Part shown: positions 1-10,200 of the stretch, piece by piece
How positions within the stretch are numbered: position 1 is the stretch's first letter
Layout: each line of letters starts with the position of its first letter
Program-made: the position numbers and the translations under genes
Assembly: GCA_016858145.1 (NCBI GenBank)
Contig: JAEHOE010000180.1
Coordinates: 124,001 to 188,000, forward strand
DNA length: 64,000 nucleotides
From: Edaphochlamys debaryana
Taxonomy: Eukaryota > Chlorophyta > Chlorophyceae > Chlamydomonadales
Direction of reading: 5' to 3'
The notes under the pieces: model-generated
What the model saw: the letters and a program-made list of their open reading frames with translations, nothing else
Databases searched by the model: none
Told to the model about the DNA's origin: nothing

Positions 1-2523
1 CCTGCTTGACTAACGGTATGACTCACGTCCAGCATTTCGTCCTCGCCGCCCCGCAACAGCTTGTAGTCCGAGATGTAGACGCGTCGGCTCTCGTCCTGGG
101 TAGCGCGGCACTGGTGCCGAGTCACGCCATTGGAATTCCCCATCTCATAGGGGTAGTCGGCATCGAGGCCCACGCCTGCGACAAGTAAACCGGCACCAAA
201 GGGAAAGGGTAAGAGCTTGTGTACGGCTGCGGTGGGCCTTTGCGTGGGCCGGGCATGCGCAGACAGGCATGTTGTGCAAGAGTTTCCAACGCACCCTGGT
301 TCATAATGTACTCGAAGGTGACCAGGTGGGAGCCGCCCCCGCAGCCGTTGTTGGTGGTGCCTGGACAGTGGACACGCAAATGAAAACAGGAAGGCACGTC
401 AGACGACATGAGGGACCGAGGGGAAGCGGAATGGCAAGCTTGGGGCGGTAGGCAGGTGGTTTGCGTGACCGTCGTCGCTTGCCTGGGTACTTGGGCTGAG
501 AGGTGACGCAGTCCACCAGCTCCTGAGTGCTGAGGTACGGCGCCGTAGATCCGTCGTACAGCTCGGCCATGACGGTGGCAGCGGCGCCAAAGGCCCAGCA
601 CGAGCCGCACTGCGGGCAATTGACGGGGGGGGTAAGGCAAACATGAAGACCGGGCTAACCCCGGGACGATTCCTTAGGGAACGCCTGGGGTCGGGGGAGG
701 TTGAGTCTCTCCCCCTTATGCGGGGCCGGCAGCTCGTCTGCCCGCTGGCCGCCACCCTGTAACGCGACATTCCTAACCCCAGCGAGCAATCAAGCCACTC
801 ACCGAGCCCTGGTTCTGCGCGGGCTTGAGGGCGTTACGGTTGTCCATGGTGTTGGAATTGCACTGCGAGGCACCGCTCATGGGGAGGGTGCCGGTCTTGG
901 AGGAGTCCAGGGTAGGGGCGTATGCGGTCCCCAGGTCGAACAGGGCTCCGTAGATGGAGGCCTTGTTGCTTTTGGAGGAGGCAGGGGGAGGGGCCTTGGA
1001 GTTGCGCGGGGGAGGGGCGGGCGGCGGGAAGCGCTTGCTCGGAGGTGGCGGGGGGGAGCGCTTGGGCGGTGGAGGGGGCGAGCGCTTGGGCGGCGGAGGT
1101 GGGCGCTTGGGTGGCGGCGGCGGGGACTTCTTGTTGGGGCTCTGCGGAACGGACGGAGTCACCAGGGGCAGGGGGTTTAGCACAGGGGCCGTAAACATGT
1201 CAGCTTGACAAGAGCAGCACACCTCTGACGTATAGCTGGCTTACCGACACAAGGCGGCGGCGGCGATCGTGCTGAGCACGGCGGCGATGGGTCTTGGTGC
1301 CCGTGTGGTGAGGCTGCTCGTCACGGGGCGTCACCACAGTGTTGACCCCCTCCGGCTCGCCAACAGCCTCCTCGAGGCTCCGGCGGCGGGACCCAGCGGC
1401 GTCAAACTCCATCCGCAGCTGCCAGTCCAGGGCACTGGTGACGCCGATCTACACACGTCAAGGGGCGGGAGCCGGGGGGGGAGTGGGGTCAGGCCTGGCG
1501 ACTCAGAAGAGGGCACAGGTAAGTGAGCTCGAGAAGGGCTGGTAACGGCGCGCAGCCAGCCGGCTCACCGCGTAGGTCTGCTTGGGGTCGCTGTTGTGCA
1601 CGAGGCCCCTCTCAATGACGTCCAGGAAGCGAGCGAAGACCAGCTTGCCCTGGGGAGAGGGGTGGGGGCATGGCAACGGGTTGTGAGCACAATAGGCACG
1701 GAGAGGTGTCGGCACCCTGCTGAGCCCCATGGCCGCACTTGAGCGGGTTTATCACGCACAAGGGCTGTGCCCGCTACCCCTGCAGTCCCCATGCGGTTGC
1801 TCACCAGCTCGGAGTCGGCTGTGTAGATGCGGCCATTGTCTGCGAGCCACTTGTTGAAGGCAGCGATAGGGTCCTTCTGCAAGGGGGCAAGCAGGGGGGC
1901 ACGCCGCGGGCGAGGGCGTTCAAGCCCGCACGCTAGGTGACTTGGGGTCCCGTAAGCCCTTGAATGCTAAGTACGCTCTCCGAAACGGCCGGGAAGGGCG
2001 GGGGGTGGGGTACTGCCTGCTACTGTCCTGCCAGGTGCCTGCCACCCCAGGCCCGGCCAGGTCCGGGAGCTCAGGCCCTGACCGGGCCCCATATATCACA
2101 TCGCTCACCTTCATCTCCAGGAGCTCCTGGTTAGCTTGCGCCTTGACCTCCTCAATGGGGAGCCAGTCCACAGGCCCTGCGCCGCCGCTCGTGGGGCCTG
2201 CGAAGGCAAGGGCGGGAGGGCATTTCAACATGTGCGGGCCAGCGCGGGGCCAGGCAAGCCCCAACCCTCAAGCCACAGCGACCGGTATGGGTGCAAAGCG
2301 TGCTCAAGCTTACGTTCATTGTCATCCATGGTTCCTTTGAGGCTCTGCAGCAGGGCGGAACGCATGCGCGGGACGCGCGGAATCGGCAAACGGAAGTGAG
2401 CCACGTCGATTCGAGCACTATTAGAGTCTAGATAGCTCAAGCGAGTCTACTACCCACCCTGGAGGTGCGCGCCATGGCGGGCACGAGCGCGAGGAGAAGG
2501 GCGCATGTCAGCGCCGACGGCAT
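1..2523 (-). CDS. papain-family (C1A) cysteine protease precursor, copy B (3' end outside window)
   Basis: Secreted papain-like protease with an I29-type propeptide. Exons read on minus: 2458-2523, 2314-2344, 2109-2197, 1805-1876, 1569-1649, 1245-1448, 803-1141, 483-609, 295-360, 27-175; all phases agree. The start at 2523 opens a signal peptide (MPSALTCALLLALVPAMA). Exons 4-6 give the propeptide (AAFNKWL, FLDVIERGLVHNSD, TSALDWQLRMEF). Exon 7 is a proline/lysine-rich linker with repeated PPPPPKR that ends in Gln-Gly-Ser; exon 8 opens with CGSCWAF, which supplies the catalytic Cys. Exon 9 carries NNGCGGG and exon 10 DADYPYEM. The His and Asn exons lie beyond base 1. The intron after exon 8 appears to use a GC donor. 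Copy A is a close paralogue with the same exon plan. Confidence 0.85.
669..778 (-). repeat. dispersed repeat copy inside a protease intron
   Basis: About 110 bp of intron 7 of protease copy B, read on minus, matches 53113-53224 on plus at roughly 85 percent by eye. Shared blocks include GCGGCCAGCGGGCAG and CCCCCGACCCCAGGCGT. Copy A has a shorter intron here (112 versus 193 bp), so the block may be an insertion. No coding or terminal repeats were recognised. Confidence 0.55.
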
Positions 2524-4291
2524 GCCGCCTCGACCACGCGGCACCATCGGGGCCACAAACTGTGCTGAGGGGTAAGGGGGATAGAGAATGACTCTAAGAG
2601 CGTCCCAAAATCCGGCTCCTTTGTGAAACAAGCTTTCGCCGTCGGACCCATGCATCGCGGCATTGTACCGTCGCCCGACACCGACAGAGACCGTCCCCGA
2701 GCCGCACTCACCTGGAACTCAATCGGAGAGAGAACTTCCGCTTGGATTGGCCTGCTTGCGGTCGGGCGTGGGCGTCCGTCGGTCCGAAGACCGGTGTCGA
2801 GATAACTCGAGCCTCCAGGCTAGGCACTAAGTTGTTGATATCTTATCCAGCCTCGCTTGCAGGCTATAAAGGGCGCGGAGACTGACAATCGGGGCAGCCG
2901 TACGCAACGGCACGATGTCGGGCTAGGCCCGCCTTGGGCTGGGCTGGGGCCTGGCCGCGCCCGGGCCCCATTCCCGTGTTCTGACGCGGCTCTGGGCCCG
3001 CACCGTTCGCCCGACTTGCGCCGCACGGTCTGGTTCCGGTAGTGTGCAACAGAGGGCATCGAGTTGCTGGCACGCGCATTGAGCAGCTTCTGCAGGGCTG
3101 CCGCGTCATGCTTAGGCCCCTCGAGGCCCACACCAGGCCAAACCCTAAGCAGGAGGCAGCCGGTAGCGAGGAGGCTTTGGGCCGACGTCTAAACCCTCGA
3201 CCAGACTCCACAACAAGGCTCCATCCGCGCGCCTCCCGTCTCCCCCCGAATGTGGGCTTTGGGGGCGGCGAGCTGGAAGGGCGCCTTCAGTGCTTTGCAG
3301 GGGACGGGCCGTCCCCGTTCGTCCCCGTGCCCCTCTGGGATTGGGACATAGTGCCCGTTGACGACCCTAGTTTGGCCCTGAACAATGGAGAGGGAGTCCA
3401 GTCAGGGGCCGGCGTGCTGGCTTTGCAGGGGGAGATCCGTCGGGGAGCCTGGGGGAGCCGGGCGGGACCTGCGGGATCGGGATCATCACTCTCGGTGTTC
3501 CGGCTTGGCTGTTTCAAGCTACCGCTTCCTACTGTACCTGTCGATGCTTTCCTGCTCTGACCTTACTTCTTGATCCGTGTCTTGTCCCTATAGTTCGCCT
3601 ACCGCCTGCCACGTGCCCAGGCTCTGTATGCATGTGTTAGTGGCTGGGGCCAGGGATGAGTACTACTCGGCCTGACAGGGTTGCGGTATGGTATGTAGGA
3701 GCAGGAGCATGCTCGGTTCACCGGTGGTATATACAATGTTATGTACGGCACAGCACAAGTGTATTGACGGCTGCAACCAAGAACCCGACCCAAGCCATCA
3801 CGGTTACTAGGATGACAATAAAGCAAAGATCAATACGACACTTGTCTGACACATGACGAAGCCAGCAGATGAAGGAAGGGCCACTTCTCGGTGAAGCTAG
3901 TGCCGCCCTTGAAAGCTTGTTTTATGGTAGTATGTCCGTTGGAGCTATGTACAGGAGCAGCTTTACGACCCATGAAATGACTACCTGGGCAGCCGCCGCC
4001 GGCCACACCGGCGGTGGCACCCAGTCCGAATTTGGAATACCTCAGTGACACCCGCAGCAAACAGTCACACAGCAGCTCACGCGTCAGAACTTTCCGCCCT
4101 TGGCCGCGTGTTGAGGCATAAAGAAGGGGATGAATTACGTTGCATCAATAAGCTAGGGCCGTGTCCCGCCTTTCCCCCCCAAGAGGGACACCACCCGTCC
4201 ACCCGTACGCGCTGCCCGATGCGGCATGCCTCCGCCCGCCCTTAATGGCGCCGCTGGCCATGCTCCACCGCACGTGCGGGCTTCCTGAATC
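2524..4291. other. spacer between the two protease copies
   Basis: Contains the presumed promoter of copy B and the 3' flank of copy A. A CTATAAAGG box lies near 2869 on plus, with an open frame of 172 codons at 3042-3560 downstream (start MCNRGHRVAG). That frame has no recognisable domain and looks like chance in GC-rich DNA. Nothing else could be supported. Confidence 0.5.
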
Positions 4292-7200
4292 TCAGCTAGC
4301 TAGCGCACCACGCCATCCAGCTAACAAACCTCTAATCCTGTCTACTTCACTCCACTTCAGGAGTCGTAGTCCGCCGGCGGCGGGCTGTCGTGGTGGTGAT
4401 GGTAAGCAGCCGGTCGGTGGGCTGTCATCGTCCCACTCGTCCGCAAGTGGCGGTCTGCGGTCTGCTGTGTCCGTCTCCGGCGGCGTGTGGTTGGAGTCGG
4501 CAGCTGCAGGCGGGCTGGCGTTGGCCTCCTCCTCCGGTGAGTGGGGGGTGTCGGCGGGGGGCGGATTGGTGTCGGGGGTGTCGGGGCTGGGGCCCGCACC
4601 GCTTGCAACCACCTGGCACCTCGTGGCGCCGTACGCATCACTGCACTTCGCCAGGGCAGCCTCCTCCGCGCCCTCGAGCGTTTCATAGTTGGTAGCAGTC
4701 ACGGCCTGACTGCAGGCGGTGATCGGCACAGCCACAGCCCAACTGGCGCCCGGCTTCGTGCCATCCCTGGCTTCCTGCTCGGCCCCCTTCCAGGCACTTG
4801 AGCCGCGGCAGTCGAGCTGATCGGGGTCCTCGGGCTGAGGCGCAGGCTCAGCGGGGCTGGGGTTGTTGGGCCGTTCGGTGTAGACACGGACTGGCCACTG
4901 GGCGAGGAAGGCCAGGCCGTTGTCTCCTGTGTGGGGGCTGTTGGCGTTACGGAGCATGCGCACGTGCCCGGGGTAGGCGGGGTCGCCCCAGTTGGCGCCC
5001 CAGGAGTTGCGGATGATCCAGAAGGGGGTGCCGCTCTGAACGCCCCAGCCCACAACCGTGATGAGGTGCTGCAGGGCCGCAGGGGCGGGGGCACGCGCAG
5101 AGGGGAAAGGCTAGTGTCAGGCAGGGGGCAGCAAGGGGAGCGATAGAACGACACTGCGTGCCATACACAGCAAGGCCCCGCCGTCCAACTGCCACGCGGA
5201 GAAGGGGGCCGCGTTGCGCGCAAGGTAGAACAACAGCCACGCGACGGCACTGCTCACCCCCTTGGTGTCATCGTTGGGGCAGTCATCAGTCAGAATGCCT
5301 GCACACCACGATACGGATGGATAGAGCCTTGGCCCCGTTGGCACACATCTCCTGTAGGAGTCACGGGCCATGGCATGGGGCCAGCAGCCAGCAGTGACCG
5401 CTGGTTGGAGCGAATGAAGGGGCACCTCCGGGCCAGTGAGCTAGAGGGGCCGGGCTGGGGAAGAAGGACCCGGGGCCTGCCTATGCCCGTCCAACCAACC
5501 CTTCCAACGTGCGGTCTAATCTCATCAACTTAGCTGACAGCTCCAAGCCTAGAACAAGACCCGTCCCTGCGTGCTGCTGACCAACGCACGTCCAAACGGA
5601 ACTCACCTCCATCATTTGGTCCTCGCCGCCCGTCAGGAGCCTGTAGTCCGAGATGAACACGCGCCGGCTCTCGTCCTGGGTAGCGCGGCATTGGTGGCGC
5701 TCCACCCCCACGGAGTCCTCCATCTCGTAAGGGTAGTCCGCCTCAAGGCCCACGCCTGAGGAAGGTGGAGGATGACCGAGGGGAAGCGCTCAGGGGGAAA
5801 CAGATAGCGCAGGACGCTGCGGGCGCTACCCAGGGCTGAGCTGCACGAGGGTGGGGCAAGCTACTGTGCAGGATGACGGGGCAGGAAGACGAACGGGCAG
5901 CGCACGCACCCTTGTTCTTCATGTACTCGAACGCAATGACGTGGGAGCCTCCGAAGCAGCCCTTGTTGGTGTGGGCTGCGGATGCAGGGGCAAGCGCGGA
6001 AGGCACGCGCCAGGGTCAGCGAGCCGACAAGCCATAGCAGTTGGGCGGGGGCTGGTGAGGGTGCCTTGCTTACATCCGTAGAGGGGCTCCGAAGTGACGC
6101 AGTCCACCAGCTCCTGAGTGCTGAGGTACGGCGCCGTAGATCCGTCGTACAGCTCGGCCATGACGGTGGCCGTGGTGCCAAAGGCCCAGCAGGAGCCGCA
6201 CTGCGGGCATCGCAGGAAGAGCGTGCGAGGACAGGGAGGGCTTATTACGATCAGACACCACCCGTGCTAGTGATCTTAGTCATACAGGACATTAAGTAAA
6301 CGAGCCACTCACCGAGCCCTGCTGCTGGGCGGGCTTGAGGGCGCCCCGGTTATCTTTGGTCTTGGCAGCGCACATCGCAGAGCGGCTGATGGGAAGGGTG
6401 CCGCTCTTCACGGAATCCAGGGTGGGTGCGAACTCCACGCCCAGATCGAACAGGGCTCCGTAGATGGATGCGCTGGCGTTCTTGGGTGAGGCGGGGGGCG
6501 GGGCCTTGGTGCTGGGCTTGGAGGCGGGGGAAGGCACGCGCTGTACGGGCGGCGGGGCCTGCTGTGGGACGGCCTGCTGGGTGGGCAGGGGACGTATTCC
6601 TTGGCCCCTTGACATGCAACGAACAGCAGCTAGTAGCCAGGCGCTACTCTAGGTAGAAGCCTTTCCACTCACCGTCACGAGGCGACGGTTACGCAGGTGG
6701 TGGGCTCCGCGAAGCTGTTGCGTCCTGTCCTGCACAGTGACCCCTTCCGGCTCGCCAACGGCCTCCTCCTGGCTCCGGCGGCGGGACCCAGCGACGTCGA
6801 ACTCCATCCGCAGCTGCCAGTCCAGGGCACTGGTGACGCCAATCTACACAGAGGAGCAGAGGAGGGGGAGCGGCGTGGCGCAGAGTGAGTTCCTTTCCAG
6901 CAGGGCCTAGGAAGGCAGGCGCCACAAACGCGCTGGGGTGGGCTCGAGAAGGGCCGGAAGGGGATCCAGCTCACCGCGTAGGTCTGCTTGGGGTCGCTGT
7001 TGTGCACGAGGCCCCTCTCAATGACGTCCAGCAGGAAGCGAGCGAAGACCAGCTTGCCCTGTGGAGAGGGGTGGGGGTAGGGGGACGGGTCGGAAGGAGA
7101 CGAGGCATGGACAGGTGTTGAACACGCTTCTAAGCCCCATGGCCACACTTCCGCGGAACTGAGCAAGTACAAGGGCTTTGCCCGCTACCCCTGCAGTCCC

Positions 7201-10200
7201 CATGCGGTTGCTCACCAGCTCAGAGTCCGCTGTGTAGGTGCGGCCGTTGTCGGCGAGCCACTTGCTGAAGGCGGCGGCGGGGTCCTTCGAGGGGCAAGCA
7301 GGAGGGCACGGGCGAGGGCACTCAAGCTCCCAATCATGAGCACTGCAGCTCCTGTGAGGCTCAACACGCTACCCTCTTGCGCTCGCTGCGGTTCCCCTGG
7401 GTCCGGCTGTCACGCCCAGTTACGGGCTCGCACTGGTAGCCGCCACCTCCTTGTATACTAGGACTCGCTGCGCTGCGGGTACGCGCCCCCAAAGCTTTGC
7501 ACCGTGTTGTTTCGGTGGCACTCGCGCCCCTGGAGCTCACCGCCGCTCTAGGTGACCATGTCAGTCAAGTCACCATTAGCCAGAGGTCGTTTGCCGGCTG
7601 GTGGGTTCGCCTGCGCGCTAGCCTCTCAAGAGGCGGCTGATGGTGGTGATGCCAACCTAAGGACACATGGACGGGTCTTGCTGCCTATCCTTAGCAGTGC
7701 CTTTGGAAGGTGCCGTGGACGGCACCTTCCGACCCCAAGCAAGCGCGGCCGGCCTCCCGACTGCCGTGCAAGGCCGTGCCAAAATACACGCCTGCACCCC
7801 CCTCCGGCCCCTCTCCTCCAAGCCCTCCAACCTCGCCTCCAGGCCCCAAACAGCGGCTGGCCTGCCCACTCCTTCTGAGCCCTCGACCTGCCCAAGTCTA
7901 GCAGCACGCAACTGCCGAGCCCTTCACGACTCTCGCTCCCGCGCAACTCCTAAGGGATCCCGGTGGCAACCCGTTCACCCTCTGCACCGCACCCGCCTCA
8001 AGGCAACCGTCAACGGTCACCCATCTGCCCTCAAACCGAACGTGCCACTAAATACGCATGACAGCTGTCACGCCCAGTTACGGGCTCGCACTGGTAGCCG
8101 CCACCTCCTTGTATACTCCCCCCCACAACCTCGCGAGGCAACGAAGCAGGTTGGCACACAGATGAGGTGGCGCAACCCTCACAAACTGCCATCAGACGCA
8201 CCGCACACGGACCGACTCTCAGACGCGACGGACCCCAGCCGACGCATAGACACGCCAGCTCTACATGAATGCCCTGCCCAACGCCCCGCCCGGCTCCCAG
8301 GCCCACAAGTCAAGCACCAAGTCTCCTCAGCCTCCACAGCCTGCAAGTCCAGTCATGTCCCAAAGCTTCTGCAACCCGCACGTCAACGTTGCCCTGCACC
8401 TCTCCACCTGTCACTCGCGAACGGCAGGGCGGCCCCCATTTCAGCCACGCCCTGGAAACTCCCGTCGCGGGCCACCGACTCCCAGTTTGGGGGTCGTGCC
8501 TCCGGTCCAAACCGCCCCACCTATGCGGCCGGATCCCACCCCACTACGGCACTTGGGCGTGTGCCCCTGTAGTCCCCCAGGCTCCTCGCCTGCCTGCCCT
8601 TGTGACGCGGGTCAGGTCCCCAGGTGCCCAAACCCCCCACCCACGCGTCGTTGTAGTCCATGCCGAGCCCAAGCGCTGCAAGCGAGCAGAGCGGGGCTCG
8701 GCCTTGGCGGGGACCTTGGTCGCACTTCAGAGCCCGTAGGCCCCTCCTGCGGCGGTCCGGCCGTGAACCTACTAGCGACGCGGCCGACGTGGCCAGCGTG
8801 CAGTGGTTAGAGTTCCCCAACCCCGACCGCCTTAAGCGCACTCCAGGGCCGTAGCCCGTCCTGCGCAGCGATCGAGGCCCTCCAAACCCGCAGCAGGCCG
8901 CAAGGCGAGCCACGGGAGTGTCAGCGGGCGCCCGCAGTACCCTTAAGCGTGACACGGAACAGCAGTCCGGCGCGACGCAGGTAGCGGGGTCACCACATGC
9001 AAGCCAGGGATGACACCGAGGCGCGAGCCAGGCGTGCCAGAGCCCCAACCCAGTGGGATGTATTCACCTCCTCATCTGGCCTACAGTCAGAGGCCTCACG
9101 CGGCATGACTAGCCAGGCACCAGAGACGCCCATGATCCGGCATGACAGACCGGCAAAGGCGCCCCCGCGCCCCTCGGCGCAAGCAGCAGCAGCCCCGGCC
9201 GGAGCCGAAGCCACCACCACCCGCCCGGAGGCCCTTCTTCTCCCACCCCGATTGCAGTCTGCCGCGGCAGGTGCGCACGGGTTCTGGGGACTCCCCTCGG
9301 AGCAAGCCCCCTGCTTGACGGGCCTTAGCCCTGGCCAAGCGAGCCAACCGTTGCGGCACTCGCACACGCAGCCGACCGGAGCCAGCCACGTCTCGAGGCC
9401 CTGGACCGGTCCCATGCCCCCATACCCGACCCCGGCCGCCTCGGGCGGCTCAGGGCGAGTTGAAGAGACCCCCAAGCGGGCGGGCCCCTCCTGTTCGACG
9501 TGCGGCGACGGGCCGAAGCCGGGGCACTTGCACGTCATGGCCAGGGAGCCATCTACCACAGCCTGCGGGAGGCAGAACCTGCCGCAGGAGGGCACAGGGG
9601 AGACTTCCGGGGAAGCTCCTGGCCCCGTTCAGCACAGAGCAGCCCCACCCGCACAGGCGGGCAGGACCACCCCAGCCCCAGCGAGACAGACCGGCAGCGG
9701 GTGCAAGCACACCGCCTGGGGCTAGCAAGAGCCCCGCACCCCCCCCAGACGTCACCCGGCCGTAGGGGAGGCGCTCAACCCACCAGGGACAGGAGTCCAG
9801 CTCAGAGAAAGTTGGGCCAGACGCACGAGCTCTCCGCCCGCCAGCTCCGTCGCGCGCCTGAATGTAGCTGGACTCCACCCGTCCTGGTGGACTGCTTGCA
9901 GCCGGCGGACCGGGACGGCCCAGCTGCGCCGCAGCGGCCGCCCCAGCCGGCGGGCCACGACTGTCGCCCCCTCCGGCAACGCCGCGCAGCGCCCCGGGCG
10001 CAGCGTACGTGCAGGCCCGAACCGGCCCACCTCGTACGCCACGGTCACCCCGGGGTGCGGCTGCGACGAGGGATGCACTATGCTGGCGGCGCGAACCCAC
10101 CAGCCCAACCAGCAGCTCCCAACCCCGGCTCTCGGGCCGCCAGGGCGCGGCAACTATCCGCGTCACCCGAGGGGAAGGGAGCCGCCGGAAGCGTCCCGGC

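Noticed and set aside
2857..3560. TATA-like box at 2869 followed by a plus-strand open frame
   Set aside because: The frame shows no domain, signal peptide or splice pattern; a single TATAAA is not enough.
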